Assembly (NCBI RefSeq): GCF_001189965.1
Contig: NZ_LFLU01000001.1
Span: 186,001 to 250,000, forward strand
Length of the DNA stretch: 64,000 nt
Direction of reading: 5' to 3'
DNA from: Herbaspirillum rhizosphaerae
GTDB taxonomy: Bacteria; Pseudomonadota; Gammaproteobacteria; Burkholderiales; Burkholderiaceae_D
The position numbers were made by a program, and so were the translations under genes. The notes under the pieces are model-generated. The model was not told the origin of the DNA, made no database searches, and saw nothing but the letters and a program-made list of their open reading frames with translations. How positions within the stretch are numbered: position 1 is the first letter of the stretch; every line of letters begins with the position of its first letter. Shown in pieces: positions 56,030 to 64,000 of this stretch.

Positions 56030-56618
56030 CTTCCAACTCGTCCGCGTCATCACCTTCTGTCGCATTGGCGCCACGCGAAGCGGCTTGCAATTGCTTGAGG
56101 ATCTGGAAAATTTCGCGATACGCCTTGGGCGGCTTGTTTTCAGCCTGTTCCTTGCGGGCATTGCGAATCAGCGTGCGCAGCTGCTGCACGTCGAGATCGG
56201 GATGCTGGGCAAGCAACTCGGTGAGGGCATTGTCGTCTTTCAACAACTTTTCACGGCGGCGCTCGAGCGCGTGCATGGCGGCGGTGTCCGCTTTGGACAG
56301 GCCGCGCCAGCTGTCGAGCGTACGCTGGATGGCGGCGATTTCGTCTTCATCCAGGGTGCGCATCTTCTTGCCGACGTACTGCATCTGGCGGCGACGGCCT
56401 TCGTGGTCCTTGATTTGCTGGCATTCGAGAATGGCGTCGCGCACGTCTTCCGGCATGGGCACGCGCTTGACGCGGTCGCGTGGCTCGGCAACCAGTTCTT
56501 CGCCCAGTTTCTGCAACGCAGTCATTTCGCGTTTCAGTTGGGATTTGGAGGGACGGTCGTATTCCTGCTCGAATTCGTTGGATTGGAAGCCGCAGGACCC
56601 GCGATTGGGATTTGGCAT
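56013..56618 (-). CDS. darP: Dual-action ribosomal maturation protein DarP (DUF615)
   Basis: Ribosome-associated factor (formerly YjgA) that promotes 50S maturation. The 201-residue protein has EQEYDRPSKSQLKREMTALQKLGEELV at the N-terminus, RRRQMQYVGKKMRTLD in the middle and a helical RDLVRNARKEQAEN-like segment near the end. The C-terminus is very acidic. It is divergent from pmbA with 69 bases between, a conserved pairing. Confidence 0.93.
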   Translation of the reverse strand: MPNPNRGSCGFQSNEFEQEYDRPSKSQLKREMTALQKLGEELVAEPRDRVKRVPMPEDVRDAILECQQIKDHEGRRRQMQYVGKKMRTLDEDEIAAIQRTLDSWRGLSKADTAAMHALERRREKLLKDDNALTELLAQHPDLDVQQLRTLIRNARKEQAENKPPKAYREIFQILKQLQAASRGANATEGDDADELEDEQED

Positions 56619-56687
56619 GATTCAGATAAATAAGCTAAACGACTGCTATGATACCCGTTTTATCCGCATTTCGAAGAAAACAGGCCA

Positions 56688-58052
56688 ATGAGCGATACCG
56701 TATTTACCCACAGTCAAGACCAATTGAAGCAGCTTGCACAGGATGTGTTGCGTTACGCCAAGGAAAAGGGCGCGTCGGATGCGGCGGTCGACATCAGCGA
56801 GGGTAGCGGGCTGTCGGTAGCGGTGCGCAAGGGCAAAGTCGAAACCATTGAACAGAACAAGGACAAGGGCATCGGCGTTACCGTCTATATGGGCGAAGGC
56901 CGCAATGTACGCCGCGGCAACGCCAGCACCTCTGATTTCTCGCAACAGGCGCTGAAGGAAACGGTGGAAGCGGCCTACAACATCGCCCGCTTCACCGCCA
57001 TCGACGACTGCGCCGGATTGCCGGACCAGGAAAATCTCGAAATGCATCCGCGCGACCTCAAGCTGTGCACGCCATGGCTGATCACCGCGGAAGAAGCCGT
57101 CGAACTGGCGCAACGCTGCGAAGCGGCGGCGCTGTCGGTCGACAAGCGCATCACCAACAGCGAAGGCGCCAGCGTCTACGCCCAGCAATCGCATTTCGTC
57201 GCGGCCAATTCGCGCGGCTTCATCGGCGGCTATCCGTTCTCGCGCCACACCATTTCGGTGGCTCCGATCGCCGGCAAGGGCGGCAACATGCAGCGCGACG
57301 ACTGGTATTCGTCCATGCGCGATCCTAAAAAACTGGCCAAGCCGGAAGCCATCGGCCGCTATGCTTCCGAACGCGCACTGGCGCGCCTGAACGCGTGCAA
57401 GCTGTCGACCCGCAAGTGCCCGGTGCTGTTCGAAGCGCCGCTGGCCGCAGGCCTGCTCGGCGCCTTCGTACAAGCCGTCTCGGGCGGCGCGCTGTATCGC
57501 AAATCATCGTTCCTGCTCGACTCGCTGGGCAAGCAGGTTTTCCCCGACCACATCCAGATCCTGGAAGATCCGCACGTGGTCGGCGGCGTCGGTTCCGCGC
57601 CGTTCGATGAAGAAGGCGTCAAGACGCATCGCCGCGAAGTCGTCAAGGACGGCGTCGTGCAAGGCTATTTCCTGTCCACGTATTCGGCGCGCAAGCTGGG
57701 CATGCAAACCACCGGTAATTCAGGCGGTTCACACAACCTGTCGCTGACCTCGTCGCTGACGACAGCCGCCGACACCTTCAAGGGCATGTTGAAGAAACTC
57801 GATACCGGCTTGCTGGTGACCGAGCTGATGGGCCAGGGCGTGAACTACGTGACCGGCGATTATTCGCGCGGCGCGTCGGGTTACTGGGTCGAGAAGGGCG
57901 TGATCCAGTATCCGGTGGAAGAGATCACCATCGCCGGCAACATGAAAGACATGCTGCGCCAGATCGTCGCCATCGGCAACGACACGCTGATCCGCGGCAC
58001 CAAGGAAACCGGCTCCATCCTGCTGGAAAACATGACGATTGCCGGCGACTGA
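56688..58052 (+). CDS. pmbA: Metalloprotease PmbA/TldE
   Basis: TldE-type partner of the TldD metalloprotease, which matures peptides such as microcins and degrades the CcdA antitoxin in E. coli. The 454-residue protein has the family segments KGKVETIEQNKDKGIGVTVY, DDWYSSMRDPKKL, SGGSHNLSLTSS and VTGDYSRGASGYWVEKG. TldE lacks the HExxxH metal motif of TldD, and none is seen here. The tldD gene is not in the window. Confidence 0.94.
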   Translation: MSDTVFTHSQDQLKQLAQDVLRYAKEKGASDAAVDISEGSGLSVAVRKGKVETIEQNKDKGIGVTVYMGEGRNVRRGNASTSDFSQQALKETVEAAYNIARFTAIDDCAGLPDQENLEMHPRDLKLCTPWLITAEEAVELAQRCEAAALSVDKRITNSEGASVYAQQSHFVAANSRGFIGGYPFSRHTISVAPIAGKGGNMQRDDWYSSMRDPKKLAKPEAIGRYASERALARLNACKLSTRKCPVLFEAPLAAGLLGAFVQAVSGGALYRKSSFLLDSLGKQVFPDHIQILEDPHVVGGVGSAPFDEEGVKTHRREVVKDGVVQGYFLSTYSARKLGMQTTGNSGGSHNLSLTSSLTTAADTFKGMLKKLDTGLLVTELMGQGVNYVTGDYSRGASGYWVEKGVIQYPVEEITIAGNMKDMLRQIVAIGNDTLIRGTKETGSILLENMTIAGD

Positions 58053-58438
58053 GTCCAGTCGTTCATGTGCCGCAATCGCAGCTGCGCTATTGCACTGCCC
58101 GATCACAGATGATGTGCTTATGCTGATCGGGCAGTCGTAGTACCTTTCTTCCTCCCTCTCTCGTTTTTTGCCTTCAACCGTCCTCATTCGAGCGCGGATA
58201 CACGATGGATTTTCGCCCTCGCGTATCGTCGTTTTCATCTTCGATTTTGTTGCGGATTTGTTGCCGTATTGCAGTGCGCCCGGCAAACTATCGCCGCTGT
58301 TGATAAAATGGACGACTCAGTCACTTCAGGCTGGCGCCTGTGATGAATGTGGTCGTGCACGACAAGCGGTCATCTGCAAGTGCTTGTCGTTTCGCCAATA
58401 CATGCGTCTGCAAGCCCCGGCCAAACGATTTTCCCAAC
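58053..58438. other. Gap between pmbA and the DHA2 exporter
   Basis: Holds a 12-bp perfect hairpin (58094-58135) soon after pmbA. The rest is a mostly unstructured stretch with AAAATGG near 58307, a possible -10 area for the exporter. Short open frames here lack ribosome binding sites and family similarity. Confidence 0.4.
58094..58135 (+). terminator. Hairpin downstream of pmbA, possible terminator
   Basis: ACTGCCCGATCA (58094-58105) pairs perfectly with TGATCGGGCAGT (58124-58135) around an 18-base loop, 41 bases after the pmbA stop. Only a pyrimidine-rich tail with short T-runs follows from 58142, so it may be a weak terminator. Confidence 0.5.
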
Positions 58439-60037
58439 ATGTCTCCACATAAAGAAGCCGCGCACTCGAGCGGTCAAGTCCTGCCTTTCCGCGAATCCCT
58501 GATGGCCACCCTCGGCATCTGCTTCGTCATCATGCTGGTGGCGCTGGATCAGACCATCGTCGGGACCGCCTTGCCGACCATCGTCGCCGAGCTCAAGGGC
58601 TTCGATCTCTATGCCTGGGTGGCGACCTCGTATCTGCTGACTTCGGTGATCACGGTGCCGATTTTCGGACGGCTGGGCGACTACTTCGGGCGCAAGCCTT
58701 TCCTGATCGCCTCGATCATCATTTTCGTCGTGGCCTCGATGCTGTGCGGGATGGCCAACAGCATGCTGTTCCTGGTGCTGGCGCGCGGCCTGCAAGGCAT
58801 CGGCGGCGGCATGCTGGTCGGCACCGCATTTGCATCGGCGGCGGACCTGTTCCCCGATCCGCATATTCGCCTGCGCTGGCAGATCATCCTGAGCGCAGCC
58901 TACGGCATCGCGACCTCGATCGGCCCGTCGCTGGGCGGCTTTCTGACGCAGTCGCTGGGCTGGCGCTGGACCTTCTACGTCAACCTGCCGGTCGGTTTGA
59001 TCTCGCTGTTCTTCGCGATGCGCTACATCCCGCATATCCGCCACATCAAGCACGAGGGCAAGATTCGCCTCGACTGGTTCGGCGCGGTGCTGATCACGAT
59101 TGCGCTGGGCAGCCTGCAGTTGCTGGTGGAGATGCTGCCCAAGCGCGGCCTGACGATCGGCATGGCGGTTCTGTTGGTCGCCAGCATTGCCGCTTTCTAC
59201 GCCTTGTGGAAATGGGAGCGCCACGTCGAGCAACCCATCCTGCCGTTCGAGATGGTGAAGGATCCTGCGTTGTCGAGCCTGTTCCTGCTGTCGATCCTGG
59301 CCGGCTTCTCGATGTTTTCGATGCTGATGTATTCGCCGTTGCTGTTCCAGGGCGGTTTCGGCATGTCGCCGCGCGAAGCGGGTCTGCTGATCACGCCGCT
59401 GGTGGCCTGTATCACCGTGGCGAGCATCGTCAACGGTCGTGTCGTCACGCGCATCCCCAATCCCAACATGATGATGTATGTCGGCTTTGCGCTGATTGCG
59501 ATCTCCTGTCTGGGCATCGTGCTATCGCAACGCGGCACGTCGACGGCCTTCATGCTGACAGCCATGCTGGCGGGCGGTTTCGGTCTCGGGCTGGTGCTGC
59601 CGAACCTGACGGTGTTTGCGCAGCAGGCCGCCAGCCGCGAACATCTCGGCATCGCCACGGCCTTGTTGCAATCCCTGCGCATGATCGGCGGCATGCTCGG
59701 TACGGCGGTTACCGGCACGCTGGTGACGCAGATGTACGGCAGCGGCGTCCAGCGCGCGCTGGAAAGCGATCACGCCGCACAATGGATGGCCGAATTCAAG
59801 GACCCGGAAATCCTCGTCAACCACGACATCCAGTCGACCCTGCTGGCGCAGATGCTGCAAGCCGGGCATAACGGTTCGGCCTTGCTCGACGCGGCGCGCG
59901 ATGCGCTGGTCGGTGCGATTCACATGGGCATCGCGCTGGCGATCGTATCGGCGCTGATCGGCTTGTGGATGGTGCGCCGGGTGCCCTTGATCCGTTTTTC
60001 CAACAAGGCGAAAGTGGAACCGGTGATGTCCGAATAG
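58439..60037 (+). CDS. MFS multidrug exporter, DHA2 family (14 helices)
   Basis: A 532-residue exporter. Helix 1 motif is ALDQTIVGTALPTIVAELKG, motif A is FGRLGDYFGRKPFLIASI and the arginine-containing LARGLQGIGGGMLVGTAF follows. About 14 hydrophobic segments fit the EmrB/QacA group. The ATG at 58439 gives a cytoplasmic N-terminus of about 25 residues. It is longer than the other MFS exporter in the window and a different subgroup. No regulator is adjacent. Confidence 0.9.
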   Translation: MSPHKEAAHSSGQVLPFRESLMATLGICFVIMLVALDQTIVGTALPTIVAELKGFDLYAWVATSYLLTSVITVPIFGRLGDYFGRKPFLIASIIIFVVASMLCGMANSMLFLVLARGLQGIGGGMLVGTAFASAADLFPDPHIRLRWQIILSAAYGIATSIGPSLGGFLTQSLGWRWTFYVNLPVGLISLFFAMRYIPHIRHIKHEGKIRLDWFGAVLITIALGSLQLLVEMLPKRGLTIGMAVLLVASIAAFYALWKWERHVEQPILPFEMVKDPALSSLFLLSILAGFSMFSMLMYSPLLFQGGFGMSPREAGLLITPLVACITVASIVNGRVVTRIPNPNMMMYVGFALIAISCLGIVLSQRGTSTAFMLTAMLAGGFGLGLVLPNLTVFAQQAASREHLGIATALLQSLRMIGGMLGTAVTGTLVTQMYGSGVQRALESDHAAQWMAEFKDPEILVNHDIQSTLLAQMLQAGHNGSALLDAARDALVGAIHMGIALAIVSALIGLWMVRRVPLIRFSNKAKVEPVMSE

Positions 60038-60054
60038 GGACCCGCTAACGATAG

Positions 60055-60096
60055 AAAATGGCGCGCCGACTGTTATCAGTGGCGCGCCATTTTTTT
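60055..60096. terminator. Bidirectional terminator after the DHA2 exporter
   Basis: ATGGCGCGCC (60058-60067) pairs with GGCGCGCCAT (60081-60090), with an inner stem ACTG/CAGT and loop TTAT. A-run on the left, seven T on the right, serving this gene and the convergent tautomerase gene. Confidence 0.92.
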
Positions 60097-60121
60097 GAGC
60101 CTCAGTGTTTGGTTCAGACCA

Positions 60122-60304
60122 TCAATCCGACCACAGTTTTCCCGCCGTCGCCCAGTTCTCTTTCTTGACGTCCTGGATGATGATGTCGACCGACTCCGGG
60201 CTGCATTGCAGGGTCTTGCAGGTCGCTTCGGTAATCGCTTTCACGAGTTCGCGTTTTTGTTCGACGCTGCGGCCTTCAAACAGCTGGATGTTGAATGTGG
60301 GCAT
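60122..60304 (-). CDS. 4-Oxalocrotonate tautomerase family protein
   Basis: A 60-residue enzyme subunit of the tautomerase superfamily. Pro2 (the terminal residue after Met removal) is the catalytic base in MPTFNIQLFEGRSVEQKREL. The middle part SVDIIIQDVKKENWATAG matches small 4-OT proteins, which assemble as hexamers. The substrate is not clear, as no aromatic catabolic genes are nearby. It lies 19 bases behind the aldolase gene. Confidence 0.9.
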   Translation of the reverse strand: MPTFNIQLFEGRSVEQKRELVKAITEATCKTLQCSPESVDIIIQDVKKENWATAGKLWSD

Positions 60305-60323
60305 ATTCTCTCCTTGGTAAAAA

Positions 60324-61079
60324 TCAATTCTTGTAGGACGCATCGAGCGCATCCAGTTTGCGTAGCAGCGCCGGCCATTCGAGCAAACCTTCCGGGCTGC
60401 CGTCGCCGAGCAATTGCTGGTGCGTCTTGCGGCAGATATCGGCAGCGGGCGTCTTTAACGATTGTCCGCCGGCCTGCGCCAGCAGCTGGATGCGGCAAGC
60501 CTTGTCGAGCGTGTCCATCAGTACGTAGGCCTCGGCGACGGTGCGGCCGCAGATCAGGCTGCCGTGGTTGCGCAGCAGCAGCGCGGGGTAATCGCCCAGA
60601 GCTTCGATCAGCCGCGTCTGCTCGCCCGGCGTGAGCGCCAATCCTTCGTAATCGTGACACGCAATCTGTTCGTAGAAGCGCAGCGCATGCTGCGACAACG
60701 GCAGCAAGCCTGATGCCAGAGCGCTGACCGCAACTGCATGATCGTTATGCAGATGCATGACGCAATGCGCATCGGCGCGCGCAGCATGCACCGCGCCGTG
60801 GATGGCGAAACCGCTGACGTTGATACGGTAAGGACTGTCGCCGACGATCTGGCCGTGCTGGTCGATCTTGACCAGGTTCGATGCGCAGATCTCGTCGAAG
60901 CGATAGCCGAACGGGTTCAGCAAGAAATGCCCGGGTTCGTCCGGCACGGTGGCCGAGATATGCGTGTAGATGACGTCGTCCCAGCCTTGTAGTGCGCACA
61001 GCCGGTAGCAGGCGGCGAGATCGATACGGGTTTGCCATTCGGCGTGGCTGATATGGGCTGGCTTGGCAGGAGCGGTCAT
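60324..61079 (-). CDS. Class II aldolase/adducin family protein
   Basis: A 251-residue protein of the FucA/AraD/adducin fold. Zinc-site histidines are in VMHLHNDHAVAVSAL and a third in LLLRNHGSLICGRTVAEAYV. The segment YTHISATVPDEPGHFLLNPFG is conserved. The start at 61079 is preferred because a terminator for the upstream gene (61111-61135) lies between it and the earlier in-frame ATG at 61142; the ribosome binding site is weak. Probable role in aldol cleavage or decarboxylation of a sugar-like compound, substrate unknown. Confidence 0.88.
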   Translation of the reverse strand: MTAPAKPAHISHAEWQTRIDLAACYRLCALQGWDDVIYTHISATVPDEPGHFLLNPFGYRFDEICASNLVKIDQHGQIVGDSPYRINVSGFAIHGAVHAARADAHCVMHLHNDHAVAVSALASGLLPLSQHALRFYEQIACHDYEGLALTPGEQTRLIEALGDYPALLLRNHGSLICGRTVAEAYVLMDTLDKACRIQLLAQAGGQSLKTPAADICRKTHQQLLGDGSPEGLLEWPALLRKLDALDASYKN

Positions 61080-61110
61080 GGCAGTCGTGGCGGCATGGGG
61101 AGCATGAATG

Positions 61111-61135
61111 AAAAAGGGGACGCAACAGCGTCCCC
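61111..61135 (-). terminator. Terminator of the outer membrane channel gene
   Basis: GGGGACGC (61116-61123), loop AACA, GCGTCCCC (61128-61135); on the minus strand it is followed by TTTTT. It lies 34 bases after the channel gene stop. Confidence 0.9.
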
Positions 61136-61168
61136 CCGGCATGTTACACCCGGACTTTAAACTCTGAC

Positions 61169-62017
61169 TCAGAAGTGGTATTCGGCGCGGATCATCGGCG
61201 TCTTGGCGAAGGAGCCCGGCACCTTGGATTGATTGCCGAACTTGTTGCGCCAGTATTGATATTCCAGGCCGACGCGGAAGGTGTTCTTGCCCAGTCCCAG
61301 CGGCGTGCCGACGTCGTACATGACCTGGCCGTCGAAGTTCAGTTCCGGGCTGGTCGGGCTGCCGAATTCGTCCTTGCCCTTGGCGGCGATGTAGTTCACA
61401 TAGCCTTCAAACGCAAAGCCGCTGGCGCCGAAAGGAATGCCCCAGGAGGCAGTCAGCATCGGGTGCACATCATACGAATAGCGGCTCGAAATACCGACCG
61501 GCTGATTGCTTTCCCACAGCGCCAGCAGGCTGACGTTGAGGAAGCCGGGCACGTCCATCATCAGCGTCGGGCCGGCGACGATCATGCGCTTCTTGGAGCC
61601 GTAGCCCGGATCGTTCTTGGTGTTCCAGTCGAAGCCGGCGGTAAAGCCGACGCCGCGCGCCGGGCCGAAGGACAAGTCCTTGCCGCTGATCTTGCCGATG
61701 TCGAGCGTGTGGCGATAGGTGATGTAGGCTTCCTGCGCATTGTTGTCCTTCTTGTCGGACATCAGCAGATCGACGTTCAGGAAGTTGGTGCCGTACTTGT
61801 AGCCGCTGGCATGCGTGAAGTTGATGATGTTCTTACTGATGTCCTGCGTGTTGTACGGCTCGGCGAACTTGGTGCCGTAGCGGTAGCCGATGGAGTTGTC
61901 GCTCCAGTCGGCGGCGTGCGCCTGCTGTATTGCCGCCATTGCGGACAGCCCGATCAGGCCGGCCGCTGCGAGATGTGTGCTGACTGGCTTGCGCAGGATT
62001 GCGTTTGCTTGTTGCAT
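61169..62017 (-). CDS. Outer membrane protein, Tsx-like channel
   Basis: A 282-residue outer-membrane beta-barrel of the nucleoside-specific channel (Tsx-like) type. The signal peptide ends near residue 35 (QAHA before ADWSDNSIGYRYGTKF). The mature part alternates hydrophobic strands and ends in MIRAEYHF, the C-terminal aromatic signal for barrel insertion. GGAGGAGACACC precedes the ATG at 62017. It is downstream of puuE on the same strand (72 bases), suggesting uptake of purines or their breakdown products; this is an inference from context. Confidence 0.85.
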   Translation of the reverse strand: MQQANAILRKPVSTHLAAAGLIGLSAMAAIQQAHAADWSDNSIGYRYGTKFAEPYNTQDISKNIINFTHASGYKYGTNFLNVDLLMSDKKDNNAQEAYITYRHTLDIGKISGKDLSFGPARGVGFTAGFDWNTKNDPGYGSKKRMIVAGPTLMMDVPGFLNVSLLALWESNQPVGISSRYSYDVHPMLTASWGIPFGASGFAFEGYVNYIAAKGKDEFGSPTSPELNFDGQVMYDVGTPLGLGKNTFRVGLEYQYWRNKFGNQSKVPGSFAKTPMIRAEYHF

Positions 62018-62089
62018 GGTGTCTCCTCCATTAAATGGTATGTCGAACTGCTTTTTTATAGTGTTCCGTGGATCCGCCACGGCGGTAGA

Positions 62090-63049
62090 TCAAACCTTGC
62101 TGAACGGCTGAGGATGCGTCTTGCGCCAGTGATCGGCGATATCGATGCGGCGCGTGATCCAGACCTTGTCGTGTTGTTGTACGTAGTCGAGGAAACGCGC
62201 CAGCGCCGCTGCGCGCGCCGGGCGGCCGACGATGCGGCAATGCAGGCCGACCGACAGCATCTTGGGGCGGTCCAGTGCGGCCGGGTCGCCCTCGGCGTAG
62301 AGCACGTCGAAAGCGTCTTTCAGATAATCGAAGAACTGCGTGCCTGAGTTGAAACCCTGAGGCGCGGCGAAGCGCATGTCGTTGCTGTCGAGCGTGTAGG
62401 GGACGATCAGTTGCGGCGTCGTGCTTTGCACACCGTCGGCATTGCGCACGCTGACGTTCTCCCAGTAGGGCAAGTCGTCGGCGTAGCTGTCGGCGTCGTA
62501 GGCGATGCCGCCGTGCTCGGCGACCAGGCGGCGCGTGTTGGGCGAGTCGCGGCCGGTGTACCAGCCCAGCGGCGCATTTCTTGTGATGTCTTTGATGATG
62601 GCGACGGCTTCGGCGATGTGCTTGCGCTCGGTCGCTTCATCGATGTTCTGATAGCTGATCCAGCGCAGGCCGTGGCAGGCGATTTCATGGCCCAGTTCTA
62701 GGAAGGCGGCGGTCGCTTCCGGATTGCGCTGCAACGCGCGCGCCACGCCGAACACGGTCAGCGGCAGCTTGCGCTCTTCAAACATGCGCAGCAGGCGCCA
62801 CAAGCCGGCGCGCGAGCCGTACTCGTAGATCGATTCCATGCTCATGTGACGCGCAGGGAAACTCTGTGCACCGATGATTTCGGACAGGAAAACTTCCGAG
62901 CCGGCATCGCCGTCGAGCACGCAATTCTCTGCGCCTTCTTCGTAATTCAGTACGAACTGCAAGGCGATGCGCGCGCCGCCCGGCCATTGCGCGTGCGGCG
63001 GCGTGCGGCCGTAACCGGCCAGGTCGCGTGGGTAGTTGGAATCTTTCAT
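62090..63049 (-). CDS. puuE: Allantoinase PuuE
   Basis: Polysaccharide-deacetylase-fold allantoinase of 319 residues, hydrolysing allantoin to allantoate. Family hallmarks: YGRTPPHAQWPGGARIALQFVLNYEEGAE at the N-terminus, IACHGLRWISYQNIDE, GWYTGRDSPNTRRLV and YDADSYADDLPYW. It diverges from uraH, and together they cover two steps of ureide breakdown. No uricase or OHCU decarboxylase gene is visible in this window. Confidence 0.94.
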   Translation of the reverse strand: MKDSNYPRDLAGYGRTPPHAQWPGGARIALQFVLNYEEGAENCVLDGDAGSEVFLSEIIGAQSFPARHMSMESIYEYGSRAGLWRLLRMFEERKLPLTVFGVARALQRNPEATAAFLELGHEIACHGLRWISYQNIDEATERKHIAEAVAIIKDITRNAPLGWYTGRDSPNTRRLVAEHGGIAYDADSYADDLPYWENVSVRNADGVQSTTPQLIVPYTLDSNDMRFAAPQGFNSGTQFFDYLKDAFDVLYAEGDPAALDRPKMLSVGLHCRIVGRPARAAALARFLDYVQQHDKVWITRRIDIADHWRKTHPQPFSKV

Positions 63050-63173
63050 GTCTCCTGCCTTCTGCTCGTTCTTTTGATTTGTTTCATGTGTTCGCCGAAT
63101 TATGTCTTTAGAATTGATTGTGGATATAAGCCTGAACGTATATGGACCTCAATATCGCGGTATATCATTTGCC

Positions 63174-63191
63174 GGTCAAAGAATGGTCAAA
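63174..63191 (+). repeat. Two GGTCAAA direct repeats, 11 bp apart
   Basis: GGTCAAA occurs at 63174-63180 and 63185-63191, phased by 11 bp, about 24 bases before uraH and within the divergent puuE-uraH region. It may be a regulator site or chance. Confidence 0.35.
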
Positions 63192-63214
63192 ATCTGCCAA
63201 AGAGAGGAAACACA

Positions 63215-63568
63215 ATGGGAAAACTGAGCACCCACGTCCTGGACGTGACCCAGGGCAAGCCGGGCGCCGGCGTCAAACTGGCGCTGTACGTCATCAAGGG
63301 AAATGAAAAAGTGTTGTTGAAAAACGCCATCACCAACAGCGACGGCCGTTGCGATGCGCCGCTGCTGCAAGGCGACGAATTGCTGGCGGGGCGTTATGAG
63401 CTGGTGTTCGGCGCGGGCGATTATTTCGCCGGGCAGGGCGTGCAGTTGCCGGCGCCGCGCTTTGTCGACGAAGTTGTCATCGCGTTCGGCATTGCCGACC
63501 CATCGCAGAATTACCACGTGCCGCTGGTGGTGTCGCCGTGGTCGTATTCGACGTATCGCGGAAGTTGA
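63215..63568 (+). CDS. uraH: 5-Hydroxyisourate hydrolase
   Basis: Hydrolyses 5-hydroxyisourate in the oxidation of urate to allantoin. The 117-residue transthyretin-related protein has the start LSTHVLDVTQGKPGAGV with the catalytic His, a central RCDAPLL segment, and the C-terminal signature YRGS. GAGAGGAAAC precedes the ATG. It lies divergent from puuE by 165 bases, so both can share a control region. Confidence 0.96.
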   Translation: MGKLSTHVLDVTQGKPGAGVKLALYVIKGNEKVLLKNAITNSDGRCDAPLLQGDELLAGRYELVFGAGDYFAGQGVQLPAPRFVDEVVIAFGIADPSQNYHVPLVVSPWSYSTYRGS

Positions 63569-63613
63569 ATCTATGCCGGCGACGGCTGATTACCGCCGCC
63601 GGAATTGCATGCG

Positions 63614-64000
63614 CTACGGGGCAGGAAGCGACGCCAATCCTTTGATCAGCGCGCGATGGAAGACCGCCGGATCCTGGATCTGCGGCGCATGCCCCAGATC
63701 GGCAAACTCGACCAGTGTAGAACGGGGGATGCTGCGGGCAGCCTGCTTGCCCAGGGTCTCATAATGGCCGATGCGCGCTTTCACCTCCGGCGACGCAGCA
63801 TCCGCACCAATGGCCGTGGTGTCGCGGTCGCCGATCAGCAGTAGCGTCGGCATCGTCAATTGTCCAAATTCGTAGATGACCGGTTGCGTATAGATCATGT
63901 CGTAGATCAGCGCGGAGTTCCATGCAACCAGGCGATGGCCGGGACCGCTGTTGAGTCCGGCCAGCATGTCGACCCATTTGTCGTATTGCGGTTTCCAGTT
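63614..64000 (-). CDS. Alpha/beta hydrolase (partial, runs past the window edge)
   Basis: C-terminal part of an alpha/beta hydrolase; at least 129 codons are open to the edge of the window, so the start and the nucleophile lie outside. The visible end carries the conserved Asp in PTLLLIGDRDTTAIG and His in FADLGHAPQIQDP. The reading frame continues through the last base (codons NWKPQYDKWVDML). It is convergent with uraH. No specific substrate can be given. Confidence 0.85.
   Translation of the reverse strand, partial: NWKPQYDKWVDMLAGLNSGPGHRLVAWNSALIYDMIYTQPVIYEFGQLTMPTLLLIGDRDTTAIGADAASPEVKARIGHYETLGKQAARSIPRSTLVEFADLGHAPQIQDPAVFHRALIKGLASLPAP

Noticed and set aside
58168-58452. A 94-codon frame between pmbA and the DHA2 exporter
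   Set aside because: No ribosome binding site, no recognisable family and overlap with the exporter start.

Overview
The window looks like a chromosomal stretch of a betaproteobacterium of the family Oxalobacteraceae, most like Herbaspirillum. This is judged from protein style, high GC, and neighbourhoods typical of Burkholderiales: fabI beside yejABEF, gloB-methyltransferase-rnhA-dnaQ, thiL-pgpA-pncC facing pyrF, and mog-darP facing pmbA. It is an inference from recognition, not from a search. Coding density is high. I see no phage, insertion sequence, CRISPR array or integrase, and every recognised gene reads as intact except the last one, which runs off the right edge.

Layout. 1-6.7 kb: fabI (minus strand) diverges from a YejABEF-type peptide ABC importer. 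6.9-10.5 kb: two tandem paralogous chemotaxis receptors. 10.5-16.7 kb: a complete minus-strand ribose operon rbsBACRKD, with an extended -10 promoter and a perfect 16-bp LacI-type operator in front of rbsB. 16.9-22 kb: mltD and gloB (minus), then a methyltransferase, rnhA, dnaQ and tRNA-Val(CAC). 22-28.3 kb: a TctD/TctE-like two-component system divergent from an NMT1-type ABC importer that has two tandem binding proteins. 28.3-36 kb: an MFS exporter, a PiuC hydroxylase plus TonB-dependent siderophore receptor pair, a second OmpR-type two-component system, a 72-residue protein and a lipoprotein resembling part of SecD. 36-42 kb: a DUF1345 membrane protein, mgtA with a long hairpin-rich leader, a 60-residue two-helix membrane protein and a MASE2-GGDEF diguanylate cyclase. 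42-49 kb: dacB, a lemA-TPM-TPM operon, pyrF, pncC, pgpA and thiL. 49-54.6 kb: maeB, a second TonB receptor and a serine esterase. 54.7-60 kb: a secreted unknown, mog, darP, pmbA and a DHA2 exporter. 60-64 kb: a tautomerase, a class II aldolase, and a ureide module (outer membrane channel, puuE, uraH), ending in a partial alpha/beta hydrolase.

How the parts work together. Much of the window is uptake with matching sensing: ribose import and phosphorylation under RbsR, peptide import, a small-molecule importer beside a two-component system, catecholate iron uptake with PiuC, and magnesium uptake. The housekeeping part covers fatty acid, pyrimidine, thiamin, phospholipid and cell-wall synthesis. 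No unmistakably new multi-gene system is present. The observations most worth checking are regulatory or small: the structured mgtA leader, a small membrane protein gene beside it with its own terminator, three GCTGAC repeats spaced exactly 11 bp before an OmpR-type regulator, and the SecD-like lipoprotein with its 72-residue partner.
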